Assembly: GCF_038246755.1 (NCBI RefSeq)
Contig: NZ_CP134706.1
Location: forward strand, 3,534,001 to 3,598,000
Reading direction: 5' to 3'
DNA from: Micromonospora sp. FIMYZ51
GTDB taxonomy: Bacteria > Actinomycetota > Actinomycetes > Mycobacteriales > Micromonosporaceae
DNA length: 64,000 bases
This document shows, piece after piece, positions 35,689 through 45,177 of this stretch (the stretch's first letter is position 1; each line of letters begins with the position of its first letter). The notes beneath the pieces were generated by a model. The model ran no database searches, was not told the DNA's origin, and worked only from the letters and a program-made list of their open reading frames with translations. A program made the translations under genes and the position numbers.

Positions 35689-36737
35689 GGGCGGGCCGTC
35701 CGGGTCCGGGTCACCAGCCAGAGGAAGAGCGGACCGCCGAGCACGGCGGTGACCAGCCCCACCTGCAACTCGCCCGGCCGGCCCAGCAGCCGGCCGAGCA
35801 CGTCGGAGCCGAGCAGCAGCACCGGGGCGAGCAGCGCGCAGTACGGCACCAGCCAGCGCAGGTCCGGCCCGGTGAGGGTACGCACCAGGTGCGGCACCAG
35901 CAGCCCGACGAAGACGATGGGCCCGCAGGCGGCGGTGGCGGCCCCGCAGAGCAGGGTGATGGCGACGATCACCGCTGCCCGGATCAGCGCCGGGCGGGCA
36001 CCCAGCGCCTGCGCGGTGTCGTCGCCGAGGGCCAGCGCGTTCAGCGGTCGGGCGGCGGCCAGTGCGGCCAGCAGCCCGATCGCGATGAACGGCAGCACCC
36101 GCCGCACGGTGGCGTCGTCGGCGCTGGCCAGCGACCCGACGGTCCAGAACCGCAGCCGCTCCAGGCCGGCCGAGTCGAGCAGCATCACCGCACTGACGTA
36201 GGAGTAGAGCGCGGCGTTGAGTGCCGCACCGGCCAGCGCCAGCCGGGCCGGGGTGGCGGTGCGCCCGCCACCGACCGCGTACACACCGACGGTCACCAGC
36301 GCGGCGCCGGCCAGCGCGAACCAGACCTGGCCGGCGCCACCGCCGACACCGAACAGCAGCGCGGCGGTGGCGATCGCGGCGGCGGCGCCCGCGTTGATGC
36401 CGAGCAGACCGGGGTCGGCGAGCGGGTTGCGGGTCAACGCCTGCATCGCCGCGCCGGCCACCCCGAGCGCGGTGCCGGCGAGCAGGCCGAGCAGTGTGCG
36501 GGGCAGCCGCATCTCGTGCACCACGGCGTACTCGGCGGCGTGCGGGTCGGTGAGTGCCGGCCACACCTCGGCCAGCGGGATCGGCTTGGCGCCGACGGCG
36601 ACGCTGAGCACCACCACGGCGACCAGGACCAGCGCGGCGGCGACGAGACCGGCGGCCCGCGACGCGGCGCGGCGCGGTCGACGGGGTGGGGTGGACCGGG
36701 TCGGCGTTTCGGGCGGTGGTGACTCGATGACGGACAG
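35685..36737 (-). CDS. Ferric-siderophore ABC transporter permease 1 (FecCD family), probable CTG start
   Basis: 350 residues if begun at CTG 36737, which has GGAG six bases upstream (CTGGAG TTCACA CTG). No in-frame ATG, GTG or TTG exists before GTG 36617, and starting there would cut off the first membrane helix (LVAAALVLVAVVVLSVAVG) and the basic head (TPPRRPRRAASR). Other marks: RLPRTLLGLLAGTALGVAGA, ALTRNPLADPGLLGINAGA, CGPIVFVGLLVPHLVRTLTG. First gene of the leftward operon, beside the iron box. Confidence 0.85.
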   Translation of the reverse strand: MSVIESPPPETPTRSTPPRRPRRAASRAAGLVAAALVLVAVVVLSVAVGAKPIPLAEVWPALTDPHAAEYAVVHEMRLPRTLLGLLAGTALGVAGAAMQALTRNPLADPGLLGINAGAAAAIATAALLFGVGGGAGQVWFALAGAALVTVGVYAVGGGRTATPARLALAGAALNAALYSYVSAVMLLDSAGLERLRFWTVGSLASADDATVRRVLPFIAIGLLAALAAARPLNALALGDDTAQALGARPALIRAAVIVAITLLCGAATAACGPIVFVGLLVPHLVRTLTGPDLRWLVPYCALLAPVLLLGSDVLGRLLGRPGELQVGLVTAVLGGPLFLWLVTRTRTARP

Positions 36738-36790
36738 TGTGAACTCCAGTGTGGTGCGAAACGCCGAGCGGTACTTGACAGGAGGTTAGG

Positions 36791-36809
36791 TTAGGTTAGC
36801 CTAACCCCG
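36791..36809. promoter_or_regulatory. Iron box (DmdR/IdeR operator)
   Basis: TTAGGTTAGCCTAACCCCG matches the actinobacterial iron-box consensus TTAGGTTAGSCTAACCTAA at 16 of 19 positions. It lies between the divergent permease and binding-protein genes, preceded by an extra TTAGG unit (36786-36790). With iron the repressor should shut both directions. Confidence 0.88.
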
Positions 36810-36851
36810 GCTGTCCATGGCCACCCGCAACCCTGATCGAAAGACGACACC

Positions 36852-37883
36852 ATGCCTGATCCGCTTTCCGCACGCCGGCTCTCCCGCCGAGGGCTGCTGG
36901 CCGCCGGTGGCACCGCCGCCCTCGCCGCCGTGCTCGCCGGCTGCGGCCGGGACGATGCCGCAAAACCCAACAGTGACAACGCTTCTGGCCCGTGGTCGTT
37001 CACCGACGACCGCCCCGAGACGGTCACTGCCGACACCCGCCCGACCCGGGTGGTGGCCTTCACCGGCTCCGCCGCCGCACTTGTCGATTTCGGACTCGGT
37101 GGCGAGGTGGTCGGCGTCTTCGGGGAGACCAAGAAGGCCGACGGCAGCGCCGACCCGCAGGCCGGTGACCTGGACGTGGAAAGCGTTGAGATCCTCGGCA
37201 ACGTCTGGGGCGAGTTCAGCGTCGAGAAGTACGCCGCGCTACGCCCGGAACTGCTGGTCACCCACATGTACGACCCGGGCGCCTACTGGTACGTGCCGGA
37301 CGAGAGCAAGGACAAGATCCTGCCGCGTGCGCCGGTGGTCACCATCACCACCGCCCGGGTGCCGATGACCCGGCCCATCGAGCGCTACGCCCAGCTCGCC
37401 GAGTCCCTCGGCGCCGACCTGTCGGCCCCGAGGGTCACCGACGCCAAGGCCCGCTTCGAGGCCGCCGCCGAGGCGGTCCGCCAGGCCGTCGCGGCCAACC
37501 CCGGCATCAAGGTGCTGGCCGCCTCCGGCAGCCCCGACCTGTTCTACGTCTCCAACCCCAAGGTCAGCACCGACCTGATGTACTTCGCCGAACTCGGCGT
37601 CGACATCGTGGTACCCACCAAACTCGAAGCCGGCGACTACTTCGAGGCGCTCAGCTGGGAGAACACCGGCAGGTTCCCGGCCGACCTGATCCTGCTCGAC
37701 AACCGCAGCACCGCCCTGCAACCGACCGACCTGGCCGCCAAGCCCACCTGGAAGCAGCTGCCCGCCGTGCAGGCCGGCCAGGTGACCCCGTGGGACGCCG
37801 TGCCCCGTTTCTCGTACGCCGGGGCCGCGCCGCTGCTGGAGAACCTCGCCAAGGCCATCCAGAGCGCGAAGAAGCTGACCTGA
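36852..37883 (+). CDS. desE: Ferric-siderophore-binding lipoprotein (DesE-like)
   Basis: 343 residues. Signal with twin arginine and lipobox (LSRRGLLAAGGTAALAAVLA then GC), so probably a Tat-exported lipoprotein. Periplasmic-binding fold of the FecB/BtuF class: RVVAFTGSAAALVDFGLGGE, VGVFGETKKADG, EKYAALRPELLVTHMYDPGA. This is the ferrioxamine receptor of the locus by position next to desABCD and by resemblance to DesE. ATG 36852 follows the iron box by 42 bp. Confidence 0.9.
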   Translation: MPDPLSARRLSRRGLLAAGGTAALAAVLAGCGRDDAAKPNSDNASGPWSFTDDRPETVTADTRPTRVVAFTGSAAALVDFGLGGEVVGVFGETKKADGSADPQAGDLDVESVEILGNVWGEFSVEKYAALRPELLVTHMYDPGAYWYVPDESKDKILPRAPVVTITTARVPMTRPIERYAQLAESLGADLSAPRVTDAKARFEAAAEAVRQAVAANPGIKVLAASGSPDLFYVSNPKVSTDLMYFAELGVDIVVPTKLEAGDYFEALSWENTGRFPADLILLDNRSTALQPTDLAAKPTWKQLPAVQAGQVTPWDAVPRFSYAGAAPLLENLAKAIQSAKKLT

Positions 37884-37889
37884 CCCATC

Positions 37890-37921
37890 GGGCGGCCGGT
37901 GGGCTACCCCGCCGGCCGCCC
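37890..37921 (+). terminator. Hairpin between desE and desA
   Basis: GGGCGGCCGG (37890-37899) pairs with CCGGCCGCCC (37912-37921). No second iron box or clear promoter lies before desA, so this may be a partial terminator that sets the receptor-to-enzyme ratio. Confidence 0.55.
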
Positions 37922-38017
37922 ACCCCCACCACCCCCACCGACCGCAGCACCCGCCGCGTGCCGGCGGTTCCGGCTGCCCGAAAAACCCCCGATTCGCCGA
38001 GCGTGGAGGACACGTCC

Positions 38018-39550
38018 ATGACCCTGCCGGTGCACACCACTTCGCCGACCGGACCGACAACCGCCCGGGCCCAGCTGTTCCACGACGGCACCGTCGAGGA
38101 CTACCGCCGGGCCGTGGCGGCCGGCGTCGACCGGGTGGCCCGGCGGGTGGCCGAGGTGACCGGGCCTTTCACCGGCGTACGCCCGGACCAACTGGCCCCG
38201 CTCGTGGACGCGATCGACCTGGACCGGCCGCTGCCCGACACCACCGCCGCACTCGACGAGCTGGAGGAGGTGTACCTGCGCGACGCGGTCTTCTTCCACC
38301 ACCCGCGCTACCTGGCCCACCTCAACTGCCCGGTGGTCATCCCGGCGCTCGTCGGCGAGGCGGTGCTCAGCGCGGTCAACTCCTCGCTTGACACCTGGGA
38401 CCAGAGTGCCGGCGGCACCCTGATCGAGCGGCGGCTGATCGACTGGACGGCACACCGGATCGGCCTCGGCCCGGTCGCGGACGGCGTCTTCACCAGCGGC
38501 GGCACCCAGTCCAACCTGCACGCCCTGCTGTTGGCCCGGGAGGAGGCGCTGGCCGGGGCGAGCCCCACCGACCGGCGGATCCTGCTGCCCCGGCTGCGGA
38601 TCGTCACCTCAGCGGCCGGTCACTTCAGCGTGCAGAAGGCAGCCAAGCTGCTCGGCCTGGCACCGGACGCGGTCGTGGTGGTGCAGACCGGCCCGGACCG
38701 GCGGATGCGCCCCGGCGCCGTCCGGCACGAGATCAGCCGCTGCCGCCGCGCCGGGTTGCCGGTGCTGGCGGTGGTGGCCACCGCCGGCACCACCGACTTC
38801 GGCACCATCGACCCGCTCGCCGAGATCGCCGAGGTGTGCGCCACCGCCGGCGTGTGGCTGCACGTGGACGCCGCGTACGGCTGCGGGTTGCTGGTCTCGC
38901 CGACCCGCCGGCACCTGCTCGACGGCATCGAGCGGGCCGATTCGGTGACCGTCGACTACCACAAGTCCTTCTTCCAGCCGGTCAGCTCCAGCGCGGTGCT
39001 GGTCCGCGACCGGCGTACGCTGCGGCACGCCACCTGGCACGCCGACTACCTGAACCCGGCCCGGATGGTCACCGAACGCATTCCCAACCAGGTCGACAAG
39101 AGCTTGCAGACCACCCGCCGCTTCGACGCGCTCAAGCTCTGGCTGACCCTGCGGGTGATGGGGCCGGACGCCATCGGCGAACTCTTCGACGAGGTCTGCG
39201 ACCGGGCCGCGCAGGCGTGGGAGCTGATCGCCGCCGACCCCCGGTTCGAGGTGCTCACCCGCTCGCCACTGAGCACCGTGGTGTTCCGCTGGCAGCCGGC
39301 CGGGACCGGCCCGGAGTTGACCGACGCGGCGAACCTGCACGCCCGGGCGGCACTGGCCGCCTCCGGACTGGCGGTGGTCGCCGGCACCCGGGTCGACGGC
39401 CGGCAGTACCTCAAGTTCACCGTGCTCAACCCCGCCACCACCCGCGACGACATCGCCTACGTGCTCGACCTGATCGCCGAGCACGCCGGCCGGTACGCGC
39501 ACACCCACGCCGCCGTGCGCAGCGCCGATCTGACCTGCCCGGTCGGCTGA
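38018..39550 (+). CDS. desA: Lysine decarboxylase (PLP-dependent, group II)
   Basis: 510 residues; ATG 38018 with GGAGGA. Makes cadaverine from lysine, first step of desferrioxamine synthesis. PLP marks: FTSGGTQSNLHALLLAREEA, VATAGTTDFGTIDPL, WLHVDAAYGCGLLVS and the Schiff-base lysine VTVDYHKSFFQPVSSSA. Closely matches DesA-type siderophore decarboxylases rather than the ornithine/arginine fold-III enzymes. Confidence 0.94.
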   Translation: MTLPVHTTSPTGPTTARAQLFHDGTVEDYRRAVAAGVDRVARRVAEVTGPFTGVRPDQLAPLVDAIDLDRPLPDTTAALDELEEVYLRDAVFFHHPRYLAHLNCPVVIPALVGEAVLSAVNSSLDTWDQSAGGTLIERRLIDWTAHRIGLGPVADGVFTSGGTQSNLHALLLAREEALAGASPTDRRILLPRLRIVTSAAGHFSVQKAAKLLGLAPDAVVVVQTGPDRRMRPGAVRHEISRCRRAGLPVLAVVATAGTTDFGTIDPLAEIAEVCATAGVWLHVDAAYGCGLLVSPTRRHLLDGIERADSVTVDYHKSFFQPVSSSAVLVRDRRTLRHATWHADYLNPARMVTERIPNQVDKSLQTTRRFDALKLWLTLRVMGPDAIGELFDEVCDRAAQAWELIAADPRFEVLTRSPLSTVVFRWQPAGTGPELTDAANLHARAALAASGLAVVAGTRVDGRQYLKFTVLNPATTRDDIAYVLDLIAEHAGRYAHTHAAVRSADLTCPVG

Positions 39551-39586
39551 GGCATGCCGCCGGTGGACCCGAGCCTGGAGGGCCGG

Positions 39587-40867
39587 ATGGAAAGCCACGA
39601 CTTCATCGGGATCGGCCTGGGCCCGTACAACCTCGGCCTGGCCTGCCTGACCGCGCCGCTCACCGACCTCGACGGGCTGTTCCTGGAGGCCCGCGACGAC
39701 GTCTCCTGGCATCCCGGGATGCTGCTGGAGTCGTCCCGGTTGCAGACCCCGTTCCTGGCCGACCTGGTCACCCTGGCCGACCCCACTTCGCCGTACTCCT
39801 TCCTCGCCTACCTGAAGGAGATCGGCCGGCTCTACCCCTTCTACATCCGGGAGAGCTTCTTCCCGCTGCGGGCCGAGTACGACGCCTACTGCCGCTGGGC
39901 CGCCGCGAAGCTGCCCAACCTGCGCTTCGGTCACCGGGTGACCGCCGTCGAGTACGACCCGGCCGAGGACCGGTACGCGGTCACCGCCACCGTCGACGGG
40001 CACACCGTCACCCACCGGGCCCGGCACCTGGTGCTCGGCACCGGCACCCCGGCGCACCTGCCCGCCGCCTGCGCCGGCCTGACCTCCGACGCCGTACACA
40101 ACTCGCGTTACCTGGCGCACCGCGACGCGCTGAAGGCCAAGCGGAGCATCACCATCGTCGGCAGCGGACAGAGCGCTGCCGAGATCTACCATGATCTGCT
40201 CGCCGACATCGACACGTACGGCTACCGGCTGAACTGGGTGACCCGCTCGCCGCGGTTCTTCCCGCTGGAGTACACCAAGCTCACCCTGGAAATGACCTCA
40301 CCGGACTACGTGGACTACTTCCACGCGCTGCCGGAACCCACCCGTTACCGCCTCGAAGCCGAGCAGAAGGGGCTGTTCAAGGGGATCTCCGCCGACCTGG
40401 TCAACGAGATCTTCGACCTGCTCTACACGCACAGCATCGGCGGCCCGGTGGACACCCGGCTGCTGACCAACACCGAGCTGACCGCCGTGACGTACGACGA
40501 GAGCACCGGCGTGCACACCCTCGGGCTGCGCCACGTCGAGCAGGAACGGGACTTCACCCTGGCCACCGAGGGGCTGGTGCTGGCCACCGGTTACCGCTAC
40601 CGGGTGCCGGCGTTCCTGGACCCGATCCGGCACCGGCTGCGCTTCGACGGTCACGGCCGGCTCGACATCGCCCGCAACTACAGCGTCGACGTCACCGGGC
40701 GCGGCGTCTTCCTCCAGAACGGCGGCACCCACACCCACAGCATCACCTCACCCGACCTCGGCATGGGCCCGTACCGCAACGCCTGGATCATCCGGGAACT
40801 GCTCGGCCGCGAGGTCTACCCGATCGAGAAATCGATCGCGTTCCAGGAGTTCGGAGTGCCCGCATGA
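39587..40867 (+). CDS. desB: Cadaverine N-monooxygenase
   Basis: 426 residues from ATG 39587 (CTGGAGG upstream); ATG 39554 is also in frame but lacks a site. FAD site [22 protein letters not shown] site [18 protein letters not shown], and the C-terminal [14 protein letters not shown]. It hydroxylates cadaverine to N-hydroxycadaverine. Overlaps desC by 4 bp. Confidence 0.94.
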   Translation: MESHDFIGIGLGPYNLGLACLTAPLTDLDGLFLEARDDVSWHPGMLLESSRLQTPFLADLVTLADPTSPYSFLAYLKEIGRLYPFYIRESFFPLRAEYDAYCRWAAAKLPNLRFGHRVTAVEYDPAEDRYAVTATVDGHTVTHRARHLVLGTGTPAHLPAACAGLTSDAVHNSRYLAHRDALKAKRSITIVGSGQSAAEIYHDLLADIDTYGYRLNWVTRSPRFFPLEYTKLTLEMTSPDYVDYFHALPEPTRYRLEAEQKGLFKGISADLVNEIFDLLYTHSIGGPVDTRLLTNTELTAVTYDESTGVHTLGLRHVEQERDFTLATEGLVLATGYRYRVPAFLDPIRHRLRFDGHGRLDIARNYSVDVTGRGVFLQNGGTHTHSITSPDLGMGPYRNAWIIRELLGREVYPIEKSIAFQEFGVPA

Positions 40868-41469
40868 GCCGGGTCACGGCGGGCGACGGGCGGGCACCCG
40901 AGATCATCTACACCCGGGCCGATCCACGGCTCGGCGAGTTCGCCCTGCGTACGCTCGACGTGGCCGCCGACGCGCCGCTGCTGCACCGGTGGGTGACCCA
41001 CCCGAGGTCGGCGTTCTGGTTGATGCAGGACGCCGACGTGGACCGGGTCGCGCAGGAGTACCGGCGCATCGCCGCGCACCCGCACCACGACGCCTACCTG
41101 GGGTTGTGGCGCGGTGAGCCGGCATTCCTCGCCGAACGGTACGACCCGGCCCACGTCGAGTTGGTCGGCCGGTACGACGCCCGGCCCGGCGACGTGGGCA
41201 TGCATTTCCTCTGCGCGCCGCCGGAGGTCCGGGTGCCCGGCTTCACCCGCGCCGTGATCACCACCGTGCTGTCGTGGCTCTTCGCCGACCCCGGCACCGA
41301 TCGCGTCGTGGTCGAGCCGGACGTGCGCAACCGCGCCGTGCAGGCGCTCAACGCGGCGGTCGGCTTCGAGGTGGTCGGCCCGGTCGCCAAGCCGGAGAAG
41401 ACCGCCCTGTTGAGCATCTGCACCCGCCCGCAGTTCCTGGCCGCGACCACCGAAGGAGCATCCGCGTGA
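40864..41469 (+). CDS. desC: N-hydroxycadaverine acyltransferase
   Basis: 201 residues, ATG 40864 (ATGA overlap with desB). GNAT fold with [58 protein letters not shown] and [20 protein letters not shown]. Joins succinyl- or acetyl-CoA to N-hydroxycadaverine. Paralog of the GNAT at 31100. Confidence 0.93.
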   Translation: MSRVTAGDGRAPEIIYTRADPRLGEFALRTLDVAADAPLLHRWVTHPRSAFWLMQDADVDRVAQEYRRIAAHPHHDAYLGLWRGEPAFLAERYDPAHVELVGRYDARPGDVGMHFLCAPPEVRVPGFTRAVITTVLSWLFADPGTDRVVVEPDVRNRAVQALNAAVGFEVVGPVAKPEKTALLSICTRPQFLAATTEGASA

Positions 41470-43274
41470 GCATCCGCGATCTGGTCAGTCACCTGCGTCC
41501 GCAGACCTGGGAACAGGCCAACCGGCGGCTGGTGTGCAAGGCCCTGGCCGAGTTCGCCCACGAGCGGCTGCTCACCCCCGAACCGGACGCCCCGGCGGCC
41601 GACCCCGATCCCGCCGGCCGGCGGTGGTACACCGTCACCGGTGACTGCCCGCAGGTGCGGTACCGGTTCACCGCCCGGGTGCGGACCCTGGAGCACTGGG
41701 ACATCGACCCGGCCAGCATCACCCGCCACCGGGGCGACGAGTCGCTGCCGGTGGACGCCGTCGACCTCTGCCTCGACCTGCGCGAGGCGCTCGGCCTCAG
41801 CGACCGGATCATGCCGGTGTACCTGGAGGAGATCAGCTCCACCCTGGCCGGCATCGCGTACAAGCTGGACCGTCCGCTGCCGAGCGCGGCGAAGCTGATC
41901 GACGCCGATTTCCAGGTCATCGAGACCTCGATGACCGAGGGGCATCCCTGTTTCGTGGCCAACAACGGCCGGCTCGGCTTCGGCGTCGACGAGTACCACA
42001 GGTACGCCCCGGAGGCGGCCCGGCCGGTGCGGCTGGTCTGGGTGGCCGCGCACCGCGACCACTCGACCTTCAGTTGCGCCGCCGACCTGGACTACGACCG
42101 GCTGGTCCGCGCCGAACTGAGCGAGGCCACCCGCGCCGCCTTCGCCGCCACGATGGCCGGGTACGGCCTGGACCTGGCCGACTACCACCTCATCCCGGTG
42201 CACCCCTGGCAGTGGTCGCACAAGCTGGCCGTCACCTTCGCCGGTGAGCTGGCCCGCCGCCGGCTGGTCTGCCTCGGCGAGGGGCCCGACGAGTACCTCG
42301 CCCAGCAGTCCATCCGCACCTTCTTCAACGTCAGCCAGCCGGCGCGGCACTACGTCAAGACCGCGCTCTCCGTGCTGAACATGGGCTTCATGCGGGGGCT
42401 CTCCGCGGCGTACATGGCGGCCACCCCGGCCATCAACGACTGGTTGGCCGACCTGATCGGCGCCGACGAGGTGTTCCGGCACACCGGCCTGACGATCATC
42501 CGGGAGCGGGCCGCCGTCGGCTACCGGCACCGGCAGTACGAGGCCGCCACCGACCGCTACTCGCCGTACCGCAAGATGCTTGCCGCGCTCTGGCGGGAGA
42601 GCCCGGTGCCCGGCCTGGCTCCCGGCGAACGGCTGGCCACCATGGCGTCGCTGCTGCACGTGGACGCCGACGGCCGCTGCGTCGCCGCCGAGTTGATCGC
42701 GGCCTCCGGGCTGGCGCCGGCGCAGTGGCTGCGCCGCTACCTGAACGCCTACCTCACCCCGCTGCTGCACGCCTTCTACGCCTACGACCTGGCGTTCATG
42801 CCGCACGGTGAGAACGTCATCCTGGTGCTGCGCGACCACGCCGTCGAGCGAGTGATCTTCAAGGACATCGCCGAGGAGATCGTGGTGATGAGCGCCGAGG
42901 TGTCCCTGCCGCCGGCGGTCGAGCGGATCCGGGCCGAGGTGCCGGAGGACATGAAGCTGCTCTCCATCTTCACCGACGTCTTCGACTGCTTCTTCCGGTT
43001 CCTCGGCGCGCTCCTGGCCGACCAGGGCGTGGCCGACGAGGAGACCTTCTGGCGTGCGGTGGCCGACTGCGCCACCGAGTACGCCGACCGGGTGCCCCAC
43101 CTGGCCGACCGGCTGGCCCGCTACGACCTGTTCGCCCCCGAGTTCGCGCTCTCCTGCCTCAACCGGCTGCAACTGCGCGACAACCAGCAGATGGTCGACC
43201 TGGCCGACCCGTCCGCCGCGCTGCAACTCGTCGGCGCGCTGACCAACCCGATCGCCCGTCACACGCCGTCCTGA
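41466..43274 (+). CDS. desD: Desferrioxamine synthetase (NIS synthetase, IucA/IucC family)
   Basis: 602 residues, GTG 41466 (GTGA overlap with desC). ATP-dependent condensation and ring closure of N-succinyl-hydroxycadaverine units. Marks: FQVIETSMTEGHPCFVANNG, YHLIPVHPWQWSHKLA, SIRTFFNVSQPARHYVKTAL, and FYAYDLAFMPHGENVILVLR near the C-terminus, with FKDIAEEIVVM. Last gene of the biosynthetic operon. Confidence 0.95.
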   Translation: MSIRDLVSHLRPQTWEQANRRLVCKALAEFAHERLLTPEPDAPAADPDPAGRRWYTVTGDCPQVRYRFTARVRTLEHWDIDPASITRHRGDESLPVDAVDLCLDLREALGLSDRIMPVYLEEISSTLAGIAYKLDRPLPSAAKLIDADFQVIETSMTEGHPCFVANNGRLGFGVDEYHRYAPEAARPVRLVWVAAHRDHSTFSCAADLDYDRLVRAELSEATRAAFAATMAGYGLDLADYHLIPVHPWQWSHKLAVTFAGELARRRLVCLGEGPDEYLAQQSIRTFFNVSQPARHYVKTALSVLNMGFMRGLSAAYMAATPAINDWLADLIGADEVFRHTGLTIIRERAAVGYRHRQYEAATDRYSPYRKMLAALWRESPVPGLAPGERLATMASLLHVDADGRCVAAELIAASGLAPAQWLRRYLNAYLTPLLHAFYAYDLAFMPHGENVILVLRDHAVERVIFKDIAEEIVVMSAEVSLPPAVERIRAEVPEDMKLLSIFTDVFDCFFRFLGALLADQGVADEETFWRAVADCATEYADRVPHLADRLARYDLFAPEFALSCLNRLQLRDNQQMVDLADPSAALQLVGALTNPIARHTPS

Positions 43275-43401
43275 CCCCGCGCCGCGCGCTCGCCACACAC
43301 CGTCCCCACCCCCGCGCCGCGCGCCCGCCACACCGTCCCCACCCCGTGCCGCGCGCCCGGCCGGCACCGTCCCGGCGCTGGCGCCGCGCGCCCGGCCGGC
43401 G
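43275..43401. repeat. Degenerate ~33-bp tandem repeat, about four copies
   Basis: Units built on CCCGCGCCGCGCGC and CACCGTCCCCA follow the desD stop and fill the gap to the convergent kinase-like gene. The later copies can also fold into GC hairpins, so they may end both transcripts. Confidence 0.7.
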
Positions 43402-43414
43402 GGTGCGGTGCGGG

Positions 43415-44419
43415 TCAGTCCCGGGCCAGGTCGGCGAGGTCGCGTGCCAGCAGTTGGGCCAGCAGGGTGTGCCGGCCCGGATCGTTTTCCGGGGTGATGC
43501 CCCGGCTGGGCATCTCCACGGTCATCAGCAGGTGCAGGTGCATCCGGTAGAGCGCCAACCGGCGGCGCACCCCGTCGTCGAAGACCAGCGGGGTGCCGGT
43601 GGCGTCGGCGTACCCGCGCAGGAACGGGTGCTGCGGCTCGTCCTCGGCACGGCGGAAGAGCAGCGGCGACACCAGATCCAACACCGGGTCGCCGTAGAGG
43701 AACCGTTCGCCGTCGACCAGCCCACACATCCGGTACGCGCCGCTGTCGTCCGGTGCGGCGAGCACGTTGCCGTCCCAGCCGTCGAAGTGCAGCAGGGCCG
43801 GCCGGCGTACCTGGTCGAGCAGATCGGCGTGCCGGGCCACCAGCGCCCGGAACCGCTGCGGCGGCGCGGGCAGGGTGACGTCCCAGTCGGCGGCGTCGGT
43901 GAGCAGATCCTCGATGATCGCCGCGAACGCCGTCGCCCAGGTGCTGCCGCCGGTACGCCCGGCGTCGTAGCCGAACCGTTCGCCGGTGATCCCGTGCAGG
44001 GCGGCCATCGCGGCACCGAAGTCGTAGCGGGCGCGATCGTCGGCACCGTCCAGGTCGGGCAGTGCCCGACCGGGCAGCCGGCCGGTGACCAGCCACTCGC
44101 CGAGGCGCGGATCCCGGCCGTGATGCAGCACCGGCGGCACCGGCACCTGCGGCGCATGGTCGGTGACCAGCCGGAAGTAGCGCGCCTCGGCGGCGAGCAG
44201 ATCCGTCTCGTAGCGCAGCAGCCGGGCGGTGGGCGGCGGCGCGACCTTGAGCACCACCTCCCGGCCGTTGTCCAGGCGGGCCCACCACACCGCGGCGAAG
44301 CCACCACCGTCCAGCGGGGCGCACTCGGCCACCTGCCGGTCGGGGCCGAACGAAGCATGCAGGTATTCGGCGGTGTCGCCGGGGGAGAGGGCTCGCTGGG
44401 TGGGGCTGATCGGCGCCAT
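43415..44419 (-). CDS. Aminoglycoside-phosphotransferase-fold kinase
   Basis: 334 residues from ATG 44419. APH/choline-kinase fold: nucleotide-loop region CAPLDGGGFAAVWWARLDNG with VVLKV lysine, catalytic loop LLHFDGWDGNVL (H-x-D-x4-N), and the metal-binding aspartate in CGLVDGERFLYGDPVLDL. Such proteins phosphorylate small alcohols (choline, homoserine, hydroxyurea, antibiotics). Substrate unknown. No link to the siderophore genes is seen. Confidence 0.85.
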   Translation of the reverse strand: MAPISPTQRALSPGDTAEYLHASFGPDRQVAECAPLDGGGFAAVWWARLDNGREVVLKVAPPPTARLLRYETDLLAAEARYFRLVTDHAPQVPVPPVLHHGRDPRLGEWLVTGRLPGRALPDLDGADDRARYDFGAAMAALHGITGERFGYDAGRTGGSTWATAFAAIIEDLLTDAADWDVTLPAPPQRFRALVARHADLLDQVRRPALLHFDGWDGNVLAAPDDSGAYRMCGLVDGERFLYGDPVLDLVSPLLFRRAEDEPQHPFLRGYADATGTPLVFDDGVRRRLALYRMHLHLLMTVEMPSRGITPENDPGRHTLLAQLLARDLADLARD

Positions 44420-44538
44420 CCGGCCAAGGTACGCGGCGCTTGCGCTGGCCGTTCGCCCGTGGACGACCGATCGCTGCGGCGGCAGGTCGTGGCCATCCCA
44501 GGAGTAACGCGACCTGGTTGCGGGCGGACCGGCAAACC

Positions 44539-44552
44539 TAGCGTGTGCGGCA
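44539..44552 (+). promoter_or_regulatory. Leaderless promoter of the Atu4866-type gene
   Basis: TAGCGT at 44539-44544, 13 bp before ATG 44552, without a ribosome binding site. Confidence 0.5.
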
Positions 44553-45013
44553 TGGCGAGTTCGGGAGCGAAGAGACAGTCGAAGAAGCCCTACCTCGGGA
44601 CCATGGTCAGCGGGGCGTGCCTTGTCCCGCTGCTCGGCGCGTGCACCGCCGAGCACGATGCGGCGCGGGACGGCGGGCAGCAGTCGCCGCCCGCGACCGC
44701 GCTGCACATCCCGACGTCACCGGTGCCGACCGACGCCGGGGCGTCCCATCCGTACGTCGGGATGTGGGTGACGGCCGACGGCCACATCCGGCAGATGCTG
44801 CTGCCCGACGGTCGCTACGACGAGGCCCGGGGCGAGCGGGAGAGCGCATACACCGGCTCCTACCGGGTCGTCGGGACCCGGATCGAGTACGTCGACGACA
44901 CCGGTTTCAGCGCCGACGGCACCTTCGACGGGGACGTACTGCGCCACGCGGGATACGTCTTCTACCGCGAGGGCAGCGACGCGCACCGGGAAGCGAGCGC
45001 GGAACCACGATGA
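44552..45013 (+). CDS. Lipoprotein with Atu4866-type domain
   Basis: 153 residues. Basic head, hydrophobic stretch and lipobox (GACLVPLLGAC), a short linker, then a compact beta domain: HPYVGMWVTADGHIRQMLLP, DGRYDEARGERESAYTGSYR, IEYVDDTGFSADGTFDGDVL. The pattern is that of the Atu4866 family (small beta-barrel, function unknown, often tied to oxidoreductase operons). Starts at ATG 44552 at leaderless distance from TAGCGT. Confidence 0.7.
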   Translation: MASSGAKRQSKKPYLGTMVSGACLVPLLGACTAEHDAARDGGQQSPPATALHIPTSPVPTDAGASHPYVGMWVTADGHIRQMLLPDGRYDEARGERESAYTGSYRVVGTRIEYVDDTGFSADGTFDGDVLRHAGYVFYREGSDAHREASAEPR

Positions 45014-45081
45014 TGGTCGACGCGGCATCGCAGCCCGTCGAGCGCCTCGACCTGCCCTGACCGTCACGCTCGGGTTCGCGC

Positions 45082-45177
45082 GGGCGGGCCGTTCAGCGGG
45101 CGGCGGGTACCGGGCCGGTGCGGTCGCGCCGCCGGCCGGGCGGGCCGTTCAGCGGGCGGCGGGTACCGGGCCGGTGC
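45082..45177. repeat. Duplicated 3' end of the LacI gene
   Basis: A 40-bp stretch beginning GGGCGGGCCGTTCAGCGGGC occurs at 45082-45121 and again at 45138-45177. The second copy contains the last codons of the LacI-family gene; the first lies beyond its stop. Confidence 0.8.

Noticed and set aside
41094..44324. Open frame of more than 1000 codons antisense to desD
   Set aside because: Shadow of desC/desD; no fold motifs, while the forward frames have all NIS-synthetase motifs.
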